From Candidatus Saccharimonadota bacterium (GTDB taxonomy: Bacteria; Patescibacteriota; Saccharimonadia; Saccharimonadales; Saccharimonadaceae), in assembly GCA_028288995.1 (NCBI GenBank), contig JAQGHF010000003.1, forward strand, positions 248,001-312,000: a stretch of 64,000 nucleotides of DNA, given 5' to 3'. How positions within the stretch are numbered: the first letter of the stretch is position 1; the number at the start of each line of letters is the position of its first letter. Of this stretch, positions 1-9,116 are shown in pieces. The notes beneath the pieces were generated by a model that did not search any database, was not told the DNA's origin, and saw only the letters and a list, made by a program, of their open reading frames with translations. Position numbers and translations under genes: made by a program.

Positions 1-1
1 T

Positions 2-2047
2 TTCAGTGTCTCGAGCAATGGCAAATGGGTCGTCGCGGAACTGTATGATAGCGGGACTGCAACCCTTGATCTGGATACATTAACGGCGCGTCAAATAACA
101 ACGAATGGGTATCTGTATGGTCGTGGAATGGATCCAACTGAAGAGCTGGCGATTTCAAATGACGGCAAAAGTGTGGCAGTCACTGGTCAAAACGCTGGAT
201 TCCACGTGTTTGATGTGACAGATGAGTGTGGTCAAGAGCTTATTGGTAATTTAACACCTTTGTCTGCTACATCGCAGTGTCCATCGAGTGATCTTGGGAT
301 TGGAGTATCATTTCCTAATTTTGCGTCGGCTCACCATCCCCGTTTTTTCGGAGATGGTCATCAATTAGAGCTTGTGGTGAATAGTTGGGTATCTGGTGCT
401 CGACGGGTCACTCTTGTAACAAATGGGACGGCTACCGCGCATCAACTAAAGATTTTGTCTCTTGGGGACTCATTCGCCAGCGGAGAGGGGGAGACTGACG
501 ATAGGTACTACGAACCAGGGACAAATCAGCTATTTGATACATGCCATGTAAGCACTCGCGCCTATCCTTCATTGATTGCAGGGAAGCTTGGCATTAGTGA
601 CATCGATGCGAAGAATCTTGCTTGTTCGGGGGCGAAAATAAGTGACATCATTGGACGAGACGATGACTATTGGGGACAAGGCGATCGTTTAGGTGCTGCC
701 GGGTTACATCTCTCAAAATCAGCAAAAGCGGCTGCAAAGGACAAAGCAGTAGATGATTTTCAGCCAGGAAGAGCGTTACAATCAAGCTTTATTGATCGTT
801 ATAACCCTGAAATAGTAACGATTGGGGTTGGAGGGAATGATGCAGGTTTGATGGGGAAGCTGCGTACTTGCGCAATGCCGGGAACGTGCGAATGGGCTGA
901 GGGGGTTGGCATTGAAGAAACAGCTGGGGAGATTAGGCGATTGTTTGATATACTCGGATCTTTTTTCTCTGTCCTAGCGGGTAAAGTGGAACCTTCGCGC
1001 GTATTTATCGTAGGATATCCCGATATTATTGATCCAGATGGGTTTTGTGATCCAGCAACGGTCTTCTTGATGGATCGTAGTGAGAGAATATTTATACAGA
1101 ACAGCGTGGGTTATCTTAATCAGGTGATTCATGCCGCGACTGATAAAGCAGGGTTTACCTACGTAGATGTGGAACATAGTTTTGATGGAACGAAATTATG
1201 TAGTGGCATGGCATCGACCTCGATGAATAGTGTGCGAATTGGCGATGATATTGCGGTAATTGATGTGTTGCCAATGCTAAAGATCATTGGTGCGGAAACA
1301 TTTCATCCGACACCAAACGGACATGACTTGATGGCGAACACAATACTCGCGAAGTACCCCGGAATGATGCGTGGTACTACAGAGACGGAAAGGAGAGATA
1401 TAGAACCCCCTCCTTACTGGAACGTTGAAGGTGTTGCCGCTGAACGATCCTCGTTCGCAGCAGATTTTGCTTATAGCGATGACACAGATTCTCGACAACT
1501 GACGATTCGGCTGCCAGATGGAACACTACAACCTCATTCGATTGTGACAGTTGAAGTTCGTTCTGAGCCAACACGGCTCGCAACGTTTGTCGTAGGCGAG
1601 CAAGGTGGAATACAGGGAACTGTTACTATTCCTGCTTCCCAAGATGAGGGATTCCATACGCTCCATCTATTAGGTGTTAACAGAGCCGGTATCGACATTG
1701 ATATGTATCAATTCATAACGACCGGAGAATTAGCAAATGTGCTTGCGCGTGGCGTCGGAGAAGGTGATACGGATAATTCGATAGACTCAGCAGGTATTTC
1801 TTCGCCGTCAGTAGAACGTGGACAGAGTGACTTTTTGTCGAGTCTCGCCAGTGTGTTGGGCACGCAGACGGTCAAAAATGTAGATTCGAAGCTTCAAGAA
1901 GTTTTATCTCCAGCTATTTCGTATATGAACAGTCGCGCATGGTCTATATGCTGGGTGTTGTTTGGGTTAGCGGTACTTATCATAGCGACCTTGTCGACAT
2001 TCTGCACGATTCTTCTCTTGAAGCGATGGGCGAAACCAAGCTCTTAG
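2..2047 (+). CDS. Membrane-anchored SGNH/GDSL hydrolase with propeller-like N-terminal part (5' end outside window)
   Basis: The frame is open from base 2, so the gene starts before the window; the in-frame ATG at 128 is internal. The visible N-terminal part is strand-rich with SNGK and NDGK turns, as in WD40/PD40 propeller blades. From about base 445 an SGNH hydrolase domain follows: block I LSLGDSFASGEGE with the nucleophile Ser, block III GVGGNDAG, and block V FHPTPNGHD with the catalytic His (about base 1304). One hydrophobic helix at about 1945-2020, followed by KRW, ends the protein and probably anchors it. Family members hydrolyse ester bonds in lipids or acylated glycans; the substrate here is unknown. 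A surface location is inferred. Family assignment is firm, the propeller part less so. Confidence 0.82.
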   Translation, partial: FSVSSNGKWVVAELYDSGTATLDLDTLTARQITTNGYLYGRGMDPTEELAISNDGKSVAVTGQNAGFHVFDVTDECGQELIGNLTPLSATSQCPSSDLGIGVSFPNFASAHHPRFFGDGHQLELVVNSWVSGARRVTLVTNGTATAHQLKILSLGDSFASGEGETDDRYYEPGTNQLFDTCHVSTRAYPSLIAGKLGISDIDAKNLACSGAKISDIIGRDDDYWGQGDRLGAAGLHLSKSAKAAAKDKAVDDFQPGRALQSSFIDRYNPEIVTIGVGGNDAGLMGKLRTCAMPGTCEWAEGVGIEETAGEIRRLFDILGSFFSVLAGKVEPSRVFIVGYPDIIDPDGFCDPATVFLMDRSERIFIQNSVGYLNQVIHAATDKAGFTYVDVEHSFDGTKLCSGMASTSMNSVRIGDDIAVIDVLPMLKIIGAETFHPTPNGHDLMANTILAKYPGMMRGTTETERRDIEPPPYWNVEGVAAERSSFAADFAYSDDTDSRQLTIRLPDGTLQPHSIVTVEVRSEPTRLATFVVGEQGGIQGTVTIPASQDEGFHTLHLLGVNRAGIDIDMYQFITTGELANVLARGVGEGDTDNSIDSAGISSPSVERGQSDFLSSLASVLGTQTVKNVDSKLQEVLSPAISYMNSRAWSICWVLFGLAVLIIATLSTFCTILLLKRWAKPSS

Positions 2048-2048
2048 G

Positions 2049-2060
2049 TATAATGGCTGT
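2049..2060 (+). promoter_or_regulatory. -10 box of murE-like gene, leaderless arrangement
   Basis: TATAAT at 2049-2054 is followed by six bases and then the ATG at 2061, so transcription should begin at or next to the start codon. No Shine-Dalgarno is present. No good -35 hexamer lies at 16-18 bp. Confidence 0.6.
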
Positions 2061-3368
2061 ATGGCATCACTACGAAAAATAGTAAAAACACTTATACCAA
2101 CGGGGTTATTTAAAAAAATTGAACCGTATGGTCACCTTGGTGAGGCAGTCCTCATGAATGTCCGCTATGGATTTCCTGGAAAAAAACTGCGCATTATCGG
2201 CGTGACTGGCACGAATGGTAAAACGACAACGTCGTTCTTGATTCACCGATTGCTCCACGAAGCTGGCATCAAAGTGGCATTGCTGACGACGGTTGCGAAC
2301 GGTATTGGTGATAATATCATTCCTCAGTCTGAGCACATTACCACTGCACAAGCGGGCGTACTGCAGAGGAAGTTTCGAGAATACGCTAACGCTGGGGTTG
2401 AATGGGTGGTCGTTGAAACCTCAAGTCACTCGTTGGCACAGCATCGTGTCTGGGGTGTACCGTATGAGATTGCGGTCATGACGAATATTACGCATGAACA
2501 CCTCGATTACCATGGGACGTTTGAGAACTACATCGAGGCAAAAAGGCGTTTGTTTAAAATTGCCAACAAACACGGGCTTCGATTTGGCGTCGTGAACAAG
2601 CAAGATCCTAGTGCCGATAAGTTCATGAAGACTGTTGCGAACTCAACAACATATGGCATCGGAACAGGGGAACTATCAGCGACGAATGTAAAACTTGCCG
2701 CAGACCACTCGTCCTACACGGCGACAATCGATGAGGATTCTTATGATATTCGTGTTAATATTCCTGGTGAATTTAATGTGAGCAATAGTCTCGCTGCAAT
2801 TGCAGTAGGACGAAAACTAGGACTCTCAAAAGCTGAAATCGAAAAAGGCATCGCTGCTCTAGAGGGTGTTCAAGGACGAATGAATGTGATTAATGAGGGG
2901 CAAAAGTTCCAAGTTATTGTCGACTTTGCCAGTACACCTGACGCATTTGAACGCTTTTTTGAAAGTGTCCGTCCGCTGACTAAGGGCAAGTTAATTGCCG
3001 TATTCGGTTCTGCTGGACGACGTGATGAAGCAAAACGTCCTGTCCAAGGTCGCATTGCTGGTCAAAACGCTGATGTCGTGATTGTGACAGAAGAAGACGA
3101 TAGAGATATTGATGGTAATCAGATCATGGAAGAGATTGCTGTTGGCGCAAAGAGTGCTGGTAAAAAAGACGGCAAGGACTTATTCCTTATCCTGAACCGT
3201 GAAGAGGCGATTGGATTCGCGATGACCCAGGCTTTGTCAAAAGACGACGCCGTGGTGTTACTTGGCAAAGGTCATGAGCTTACCATTGAACGTGCTGACG
3301 GAACCTACCCTTGGAATGAAGCTGACGTAGCTCGTGCAGCGCTTCAAGCTCTGAAACAGAGCGAATAA
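2061..3368 (+). CDS. murE: MurE-type UDP-N-acetylmuramyl-peptide ligase
   Basis: ATP-dependent ligase that would add the third amino acid to UDP-MurNAc-L-Ala-D-Glu in cytoplasmic peptidoglycan precursor synthesis. The Mur ligase P-loop GVTGTNGKTTT lies at residues 47-57, followed by VETSSHSLAQHR of the central domain, NITHEHLDYHG, and the C-terminal GKGHE motif. At 435 residues it is shorter than usual MurE (about 490), mainly because the N-terminal UDP-binding domain is small. Where meso-DAP enzymes read DNPR and lysine enzymes read D(D/N)PN, this protein reads TEEDDRDIDG, so the amino acid added cannot be inferred. It is expressed from its own leaderless promoter and converges on the downstream minus-strand gene with a 13-base gap. 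Confidence 0.85.
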   Translation: MASLRKIVKTLIPTGLFKKIEPYGHLGEAVLMNVRYGFPGKKLRIIGVTGTNGKTTTSFLIHRLLHEAGIKVALLTTVANGIGDNIIPQSEHITTAQAGVLQRKFREYANAGVEWVVVETSSHSLAQHRVWGVPYEIAVMTNITHEHLDYHGTFENYIEAKRRLFKIANKHGLRFGVVNKQDPSADKFMKTVANSTTYGIGTGELSATNVKLAADHSSYTATIDEDSYDIRVNIPGEFNVSNSLAAIAVGRKLGLSKAEIEKGIAALEGVQGRMNVINEGQKFQVIVDFASTPDAFERFFESVRPLTKGKLIAVFGSAGRRDEAKRPVQGRIAGQNADVVIVTEEDDRDIDGNQIMEEIAVGAKSAGKKDGKDLFLILNREEAIGFAMTQALSKDDAVVLLGKGHELTIERADGTYPWNEADVARAALQALKQSE

Positions 3369-3381
3369 GTAATTCCCGAGA

Positions 3382-4257
3382 TCAGTCGATTGTCAGTGTG
3401 GTGCAGCGAATGTACCCGCCACCTTTTGCGAGCTCGGCGACCTCTGGAGTGAGTACCTTGAGACCGCGTGATTCAAGCGACGCTTTTAGTTTTGGTGCGT
3501 GCGCACTCATGATGACTGTTTCACCGGTTGAAACAAGGTTACAGGCGAAGGCGCGAGTTGCCTCTTCGAGCGATACTCTAATCTTTTCTACACCATCAAA
3601 CTCAGCTAATATCTTTCGACTCTCTGGTGTGAATGCTTCGGGACAATAGGCGATTAAGCCTTTCTTGCCGTCCTCCGGCGCTTTTATGATTGAGAGCGCC
3701 AGGTCGATGTCGTAGAAAAAGCTGTCAGCCCAGCCGGAAACCGCATTATTCATCGGCACTCCGTCGTCATCAAGTTCGGGAACGGTTTGTAATTGAATAC
3801 GTTCGTAGCCTAATTTCTTCGCAGCGAACGCCTGAGCTTTTTCGTCACTTCGGTAACCTTGACCGCAAAACAGGAAATTGCCACAGGCGAGCGCATCACC
3901 TTGACCGCTAAACTTAAGGCCTTTTGGCACTTCAAAAACGGTTTTACCAAGCTGCTCGAGGACTTGCTTGGCGTAGGCTTCTTCGGCTTTTCGAACATCT
4001 GGTAAACGCGCGAGAATCGCTTTGTCTCCACGAACTAATGCCCAGTTAGCGGCGTAGACACCATCTTGGCTATCAATAGGTGAGGGAACTGCCGCAATGG
4101 TAACCCCCGCAGCGGAAAGTGCCTGGGTGATAAAGTGATGTTCTGAGACTGCCTTTGCAAGATTAACATTTTGGTCGTCGTAGTAAGGATTAATGGCCTG
4201 TTCAGCGCTAAAGTGCTGGGCATCAGACATGAGAACAGTACGGTTAATAAGTGTCAT
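3382..4257 (-). CDS. Amidinotransferase/DDAH-family protein with altered active site
   Basis: Member of the guanidino-modifying superfamily (COG1834-like, related to dimethylarginine dimethylaminohydrolase and arginine deiminase). Seen in order: GVYAANWALV (family VFTANAGLV), FSGQGDAL (family FEGxGDAL), GQGYRSDEKA (family GxRT), SFFYDIDLALSII (family YHLDTAL), AFACNLV, and the C-terminal GGGYIRCTTL carrying the nucleophilic Cys. The family acidic residue in EGxGD is Ser and the catalytic His of YHLD is Asp, so normal hydrolase chemistry is doubtful. The ATG is preceded by GGAGG with good spacing. It lies 32 bases behind FemAB on the same strand and is probably cotranscribed with it. The Cys alone would allow an altered or binding function. 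Confidence 0.75.
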   Translation of the reverse strand: MTLINRTVLMSDAQHFSAEQAINPYYDDQNVNLAKAVSEHHFITQALSAAGVTIAAVPSPIDSQDGVYAANWALVRGDKAILARLPDVRKAEEAYAKQVLEQLGKTVFEVPKGLKFSGQGDALACGNFLFCGQGYRSDEKAQAFAAKKLGYERIQLQTVPELDDDGVPMNNAVSGWADSFFYDIDLALSIIKAPEDGKKGLIAYCPEAFTPESRKILAEFDGVEKIRVSLEEATRAFACNLVSTGETVIMSAHAPKLKASLESRGLKVLTPEVAELAKGGGYIRCTTLTID

Positions 4258-4289
4258 TTTAGGATCCTCCGGAATTTCGTCTCTATTTT

Positions 4290-5324
4290 TTAATAGTAGT
4301 AATCTTTAGTGCGTTTGTAGTAGAAGTGACGATAGACACGCTCACCAAGTTTCGTCCATGATTTGTAGCGAATAGGGCTAATCACGAGGTCGTAGCAACC
4401 GATATAGTCGGTGACAGTTTTGTTAAATGCGGTTTTGAACAATCCGATGCCATAGTGTGGGTGATCGGAATTATCGAGTTCGTCACTCGGGGGAGAACCA
4501 CAGAAGTCATGGATGAGTGCACCACGAGACTTCGCCCATTCAATCACGTTCCACTGAAGGAAGTGACTTGCACCGTACGCGGTTCGTTTTCGAATTGAGG
4601 CACCATCTTTGTAAGTACTCTTTGTGCCATAAGTCATGGCATAGGCACCGGCGACAACCTTACCCTCGTAGGAGGCAAAAAATAATTGCCCATAGCCAGC
4701 CTCTTCGAATCGTTGCCAGAAGTCTTTGTAGTAATTATAACTACGAATACCAAATTGTCCTTCGGCTGTTTCGCTGAGGAGTTTGTACATTGTCTTGCAG
4801 TGCTTATCTGTTGCTTCAACGAGTTCGACGGTAACACCATCACGTTCTGCACGACGGATAGCATGGCGTCCCTTCCCGGGGAGACTCATGAGGATATCAT
4901 TGAGCTTTGGAGAGAGATCCAGAGTAATGGTTGATGGGTTAGGGATAATCGGCGCAGCTTTCTTCAGTCCGTGTCGAGTTAACGTCGGCTGTTGAGTTCG
5001 TAGTAACTCGGTTTCAATACGAATCGCAAATACACCACGCTTTTTGGCGAATGACCCCAGCTGCTTGAGAGTGTCAAACAGAGCTTTCGAGCTGGTCACG
5101 TTTGGTCCCTTTGGGAGGTACCAAAGCTTCCCAAGTGGCGGGGTATTCTTTTCGAGTACCGTCACCGCCAGCTTATTTACAAAAAGAAACCGATGTTTGT
5201 ATCCACCAGTTTCTTTTTGCTGTGCGTATTCGTAACTTGAAAAAACGTTTCCACCATCTGGGTTTGCAAGAATGAAAGCATCCCAGGTTGAGATTTCTTC
5301 AGAAGTGGCAAAGCGTACAGACAT
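4290..5324 (-). CDS. FemA/FemB-family peptidoglycan interpeptide-bridge aminoacyltransferase
   Basis: FemAB enzymes use aminoacyl-tRNA to add amino acids to the peptide side chain of lipid II. The protein has the double GNAT-like layout: an N-terminal half with KLWYLPKGPNV, a central SLPGKGRHAIRRAERDGVTV segment, and a second half with FFASYEGKVVAGAYAMTYG, the GASHFLQWNVIEWAKSRGA motif and DFCGSPPSD. I place the start at the ATG at 5324 (MSVRFAT), not the upstream in-frame ATG at 5345, because a TACAAT -10 box (5332-5337) lies seven bases before 5324, inside the longer version. The donor amino acid and bridge composition cannot be read from sequence. It lies upstream of the DDAH-like gene in the same orientation. 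Confidence 0.85.
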   Translation of the reverse strand: MSVRFATSEEISTWDAFILANPDGGNVFSSYEYAQQKETGGYKHRFLFVNKLAVTVLEKNTPPLGKLWYLPKGPNVTSSKALFDTLKQLGSFAKKRGVFAIRIETELLRTQQPTLTRHGLKKAAPIIPNPSTITLDLSPKLNDILMSLPGKGRHAIRRAERDGVTVELVEATDKHCKTMYKLLSETAEGQFGIRSYNYYKDFWQRFEEAGYGQLFFASYEGKVVAGAYAMTYGTKSTYKDGASIRKRTAYGASHFLQWNVIEWAKSRGALIHDFCGSPPSDELDNSDHPHYGIGLFKTAFNKTVTDYIGCYDLVISPIRYKSWTKLGERVYRHFYYKRTKDYYY

Positions 5325-5337
5325 TACATCAATTGTA
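5325..5337 (-). promoter_or_regulatory. -10 box of FemAB gene, leaderless arrangement
   Basis: On the minus strand TACAAT (5332-5337) is followed by seven bases and then ATG at 5324. This overlaps the 5' part of the longer open frame and decides the start. Confidence 0.5.
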
Positions 5338-5372
5338 CCGTACATCGTGCTTCGAATGAAGCAGGTATGCTA

Positions 5373-5852
5373 CTAAGCCGTTGGTGCTTGGTTATTTCGA
5401 GAGAGGTAGTCGATTTCTTTGATGATATCGAGGAGTGCTTCGGCACGGCGAGTTTCATCCGTAATTCCTTGTGCCACTGCGTGGGCAGGAGCAATCAATG
5501 AACTATCGTCGGTGCTACGAATGAGCATTAAGTAAGTATCAAACTTCTCTTCGGCCGGAAGGTCTACCTTATCGATAAGCGGGCGAAGCTCGCCGAGTGC
5601 GCTTTTCTTGATGCCCTCAAGGTCACTACTTGCGGGTGCTGAAGAAAATGATGATTCTGATGCAGCTGGCACGAAAGAAGGCTGCGGAAGTTCCGTCGGC
5701 TGGTCAAGAGGAGGAAGGGTTGGGGTTGGATCGGGTGCTGTGGCAGTGGTGGCAGGTTCTGGTACGTCAGGCAGCACACCGGCAAGTGCTTTTGCAAGTT
5801 CTTGATCGTCACTAATTGGTTGTTGCTGCTCGTCTTGCGGAGTAATATCCAT
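5373..5852 (-). CDS. Small acidic proline-rich protein of unknown function
   Basis: I do not recognise a family. The 159-residue protein has an acidic start, a Pro/Thr/Ser-rich low-complexity middle (about residues 30-80), and a predicted helical C-terminal half beginning near LEGIKKSALGELRPLIDKVD and containing AEEKFDTYLMLIRSTDD. There is no signal peptide or membrane segment, so a cytoplasmic adaptor-like protein is the most that can be suggested. The ATG at 5852 is chosen because AGAGG precedes it; an in-frame GTG lies two codons upstream at 5858. It heads a minus-strand group with FemAB and the DDAH-like gene and diverges from the isomerase gene. Confidence 0.6.
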   Translation of the reverse strand: MDITPQDEQQQPISDDQELAKALAGVLPDVPEPATTATAPDPTPTLPPLDQPTELPQPSFVPAASESSFSSAPASSDLEGIKKSALGELRPLIDKVDLPAEEKFDTYLMLIRSTDDSSLIAPAHAVAQGITDETRRAEALLDIIKEIDYLSRNNQAPTA

Positions 5853-5927
5853 GCCCACCTCTAACTATTATGCTTATGCTTCTTTTAAAAATACTGTATC
5901 ATAGATTCAAAGGGTAGGGCAATACTA

Positions 5928-6971
5928 GTGAACGATACTTTAGATAATGAAAATATTTTGGCACAACGAGACCCCGGGGGAGCTCTCCGGGTTGCCGCAG
6001 AGCAATTCTCGCAAGCATCTTTTGATGCAGTCGTAGAAAGTAAAGAAAACGATGACCGTGAAATTACGAGCGTCGTTGTGACGGGCATGGGCGGGTCAGC
6101 GCTGGCTGCACTGCTCGCCAAAGTGTGGCTTAAAAATGATAGTACTATTCCATTTGAAGTTATTCGTGGCTATGATTTACCGGCATACGTAAACAGTCAC
6201 ACATTAGTTATTGCCAGCAGTTACTCCGGTAACACAGAAGAAACAGTTAGCGCGCTTGGACAGGCGAGTGGCAAAGGTGCACAGCTTGGTGTGATTGCAT
6301 CTGGCGGTAAGCTTGTTGAAATCGCTGATGGTTCTGGCATTGCTCACGTGACGCTGCCAACTGGACTACAGCCTCGTATGGCAGTTATCTATAACCTTCG
6401 TGCGCTACTCGCGCTATTTGAAAACTTTGGTGTCGTCCAAGGGAAATTACAAGAAATTGAAGCATTATCACAGTGGCTTGGACAAGAGAGTGTTGCTTGG
6501 GGACCAACAATCCCTGCCGAGCAGAACTACGCAAAACAACTCGCAAAAGAAGCCGTTGGGAAGACACCCGTCTTTTATGGCGGTGCACTGACCGCACCGG
6601 TCGCCTATAAATGGAAGATTAGTTTCAATGAAAACGCCAAGAACGTCGCGTTTTGGAATGAATATCCAGAATTTAACCATAATGAATTCCTCGGTTGGAC
6701 GTCACACCCAGTCGAGAAGCCATTCGCTGTCTTTGACCTTATTAGTTCGTTTGAGCACCCGCAAATCCTCAAGCGTTTTGAAATTTCTGATCGACTCCTA
6801 AGCGGGTTGCGACCAAAGGCAACTGTTGTGAACCTGGTTGGTGACTCATTAATTGCACAGCTATTATGGGCTTCAATTCTCGCTGACTATGTCAGTATCT
6901 ATGTCGCTATCCTAAACGGCGTTGATCCAACACCGGTTGAACTTATCGAGAAGTTTAAAAAAGAACTTTAG
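5928..6971 (+). CDS. Bifunctional phosphoglucose/phosphomannose isomerase
   Basis: Interconverts glucose-6-P or mannose-6-P with fructose-6-P, linking glycolysis, the pentose phosphate route and nucleotide-sugar supply. Two SIS domains are visible: the first with VVTGMGGSALAALLAKVW and the phosphosugar loop ASSYSGNTEETVSA, the second with the FNENAKNVAFWNEYPEFNHNE segment typical of the bact-PGI C-terminal domain. At 347 residues it has the length of the archaeal/actinobacterial PGI/PMI type, not classical Pgi (about 550). The start is GTG at 5928; no clear ribosome site precedes it. zwf at 15734 would take the glucose-6-P it makes. It converges with the ABC permease gene, 31 bases apart. Confidence 0.88.
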   Translation: MNDTLDNENILAQRDPGGALRVAAEQFSQASFDAVVESKENDDREITSVVVTGMGGSALAALLAKVWLKNDSTIPFEVIRGYDLPAYVNSHTLVIASSYSGNTEETVSALGQASGKGAQLGVIASGGKLVEIADGSGIAHVTLPTGLQPRMAVIYNLRALLALFENFGVVQGKLQEIEALSQWLGQESVAWGPTIPAEQNYAKQLAKEAVGKTPVFYGGALTAPVAYKWKISFNENAKNVAFWNEYPEFNHNEFLGWTSHPVEKPFAVFDLISSFEHPQILKRFEISDRLLSGLRPKATVVNLVGDSLIAQLLWASILADYVSIYVAILNGVDPTPVELIEKFKKEL

Positions 6972-7002
6972 AACTTCGTTGGAAGTTGAAAGATCGTCTG
7001 GG

Positions 7003-8235
7003 TTAGTCGTATTGGCGAAGTGCGTCGATAGGGTCTTTTCGCGATGCGCGAATCGCAGGGTAGAGACCAAAGAGTGTGCCGATCACTAATGAAACACCAA
7101 TTGCAATTCCGGCAATTTCCCACGTAAAGATTGGGAAGAACGGCAAGAAGCTGCTGATGCTAAATGCGAGTAGATAGCCAATAACATAGCCACTAATGCC
7201 ACCACCAATGCTGAGAGCGAGTGATTCGATGAGAAACTGCGCAACGATGTCTTTGTTACTGGCGCCGAGGGCTTTACGGATACCAATTTCGCGGGTTCGC
7301 TCAGCAACACTGACGAGCATGATATTCATGATACCGATACCACCAACAAGGAGTGAGATTGCTGCGATTGCCGTCGTCGTGCCTGCTATGGCGGTAAACA
7401 GACGGTTCGTTGGCTGTGCGATTTGATCACCGGATAATATTGTAAAATCGGCTTCGCCCATGTGATTTTTTAGGATGGCTTTATTAATGTCGATAATAGC
7501 TCTGTTTAGGTTACTCACCGAATCACTTTGTACGTCGATTTGTTGAATCTGCAGTGCACCTTGGTTGAGTGATTGTCCGGCGCTCTGACCAATGATGACC
7601 GATGCGTCGAAATCGACACCGTTGTAGTTAATGGGATTATTTTGTCGTTTTAGGACACCGATAATAGTGAATGCCTGACCTCTAATAGTAATATTCTTGC
7701 CGATTGATCCTTCGGTGCCAAATACGTCGACCGAGAGCTGCGGACCAATAACCGCTGTGTAAGGACTAAGATTATTATCAAGAAATTGCCCGTCTTGAAC
7801 CTTTAAGCCACCAATGTCTGCGAGTGCTGGAGTCGAGGCCACGATTGCCGTATTCACTGGTGCGCTTGATTCGGCTTTTACTGCACCAGACAACACCATC
7901 ATCGGTGCTACCCCAGAGACGTGATTGATGGCTTCGATAGTATTGATGTCGTTAATGGTTAAGGTGCTGGCAGCAAAGTGTTGTGGAGCGGGGAACTGCG
8001 CCAAATCTTGTAGCGGTGTCTCAGATTCTGAGCCAGGACGTATCACTGCAATATTACCGCCGAGCGCATCAACTTGATTACTGACGATCTTGCTTGCACC
8101 GCCGCTGAGAGAAAGAATTGTTGTGATACTTGCAACACCAATGGTGATACCGAGCATGGTTAAGTTACTGCGCATGCGATTACTACGGAGCGACTGCTTC
8201 GCGTTTTGGATGTGGTTCATGAATAGGAAACGCAT
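7003..8235 (-). CDS. MacB/FtsX-like ABC transporter permease
   Basis: Inner-membrane subunit of a type VII (MacB-like) ABC exporter or mechanotransmission complex. An N-terminal membrane helix (SNLTMLGITIGVASITTIL) is followed by a large extracytoplasmic MacB_PCD domain (about residues 50-270) and a C-terminal FtsX domain with three helices, including ISLLVGGIGIMNIMLVSVAERTREIGIRKALGA split over the loop and the second transmembrane segment. 410 residues is the usual length for the permease when the ATPase is a separate gene. The first ATG overlaps the TAA of the ATPase gene by one base, so the two are translationally coupled. The substrate is unknown. Confidence 0.9.
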   Translation of the reverse strand: MRFLFMNHIQNAKQSLRSNRMRSNLTMLGITIGVASITTILSLSGGASKIVSNQVDALGGNIAVIRPGSESETPLQDLAQFPAPQHFAASTLTINDINTIEAINHVSGVAPMMVLSGAVKAESSAPVNTAIVASTPALADIGGLKVQDGQFLDNNLSPYTAVIGPQLSVDVFGTEGSIGKNITIRGQAFTIIGVLKRQNNPINYNGVDFDASVIIGQSAGQSLNQGALQIQQIDVQSDSVSNLNRAIIDINKAILKNHMGEADFTILSGDQIAQPTNRLFTAIAGTTTAIAAISLLVGGIGIMNIMLVSVAERTREIGIRKALGASNKDIVAQFLIESLALSIGGGISGYVIGYLLAFSISSFLPFFPIFTWEIAGIAIGVSLVIGTLFGLYPAIRASRKDPIDALRQYD

Positions 8236-9032
8236 TACGCTTTTACTTCCGTCATCTTTGATCTTCGGCGCTTTTTTGTCACTTTTCCGAGTGGCTTCTT
8301 TTCGTTAGGGTCTTTTTTACGGTTTGGTGCTGCGGTATCGGTATCGATCTTGCCATCGAGCATGGTAATCACACGACTGGCGTAGGTTGTCAGGCGAGGG
8401 TTGTGCGTCACCATAATAATAGTGTTGCCACGTTTATATAGGTCAGAGAGTTCCTCCATAATAATATGACTCGACCCCGAATCAAGATTGCCGGTTGGCT
8501 CGTCAGCCAAGATAATTGAAGGATTGTTGACCAGTGCGCGGGCAATCGCGACACGCTGAGTTTGTCCACCAGATAGTTGGTACGGCATATAATACTCGCG
8601 CTCACCAAGGTGAAAGTTATGGAGAATAGCGCTGGCCTGTTTCAGGCGATTAATCTGCGTTGTTCCCTTGTAGACAAGAGGAAGCGCTACATTTTCGATG
8701 ACGTTCAGACGAGTGACGAGGTTGAAACTCTGGAAAATAAAACCAATCTGCTGACTACGAATACGCGCCTGGCGACTAGCGCTGAGGCTGGCAACGGGGC
8801 GATCTTCGAGGTCGTATTCACCCTCAATCTTGCTATCAAGTAGACCTAATATATTTAATAGCGTCGTTTTACCACAGCCGCTTGGTCCCATGATTGCAAT
8901 AAACTCACCCTTACGAATCGTTAGGTCGATGCCATCGATTGCATAGTGTTCGGCATCACCAATCCCGAACCTCTTTTTGAGGTCCCTGAGGACGATGACT
9001 GGTTCAGTCTTTGGTCTTTTTATAGTAGCCAT
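8235..9032 (-). CDS. ABC transporter ATP-binding protein (MacB/LolD type)
   Basis: ATPase partner of the downstream permease. Motifs: Walker A GPSGCGKTTLL, Q-loop FIFQSFNLV, signature LSGGQTQRVAIARAL, Walker B IILADEPTGNLDS and H-loop MVTHNPRLT, followed by a basic tail (KKRRRSKMTEVKA). I start it at ATG 9032 (MATIKRPK): on the minus strand TTGTGT, 17 bp, CATAAT and seven bases lead directly to this ATG, whereas the longer versions at 9041 and 9068 lie inside or upstream of that promoter. LolD/MacB-type ATPases energise export or lipoprotein/peptide handling through the permease; the cargo here cannot be read. Confidence 0.9.
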   Translation of the reverse strand: MATIKRPKTEPVIVLRDLKKRFGIGDAEHYAIDGIDLTIRKGEFIAIMGPSGCGKTTLLNILGLLDSKIEGEYDLEDRPVASLSASRQARIRSQQIGFIFQSFNLVTRLNVIENVALPLVYKGTTQINRLKQASAILHNFHLGEREYYMPYQLSGGQTQRVAIARALVNNPSIILADEPTGNLDSGSSHIIMEELSDLYKRGNTIIMVTHNPRLTTYASRVITMLDGKIDTDTAAPNRKKDPNEKKPLGKVTKKRRRSKMTEVKA

Positions 9033-9068
9033 TTCCTTCATTATGAGAGGAGTCTGCTTGCGACACAA
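9033..9068 (-). promoter_or_regulatory. Promoter of the ABC ATPase-permease operon
   Basis: Minus strand: TTGTGT (-35), a 17-bp spacer, CATAAT (-10, 9040-9045), then seven bases to ATG 9032. This would give a leaderless mRNA. Confidence 0.5.
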
Positions 9069-9116
9069 CCGTAATTATGGCGTGGAAATAACAACCCTTT
9101 AAAAGTGGGTGACTGA

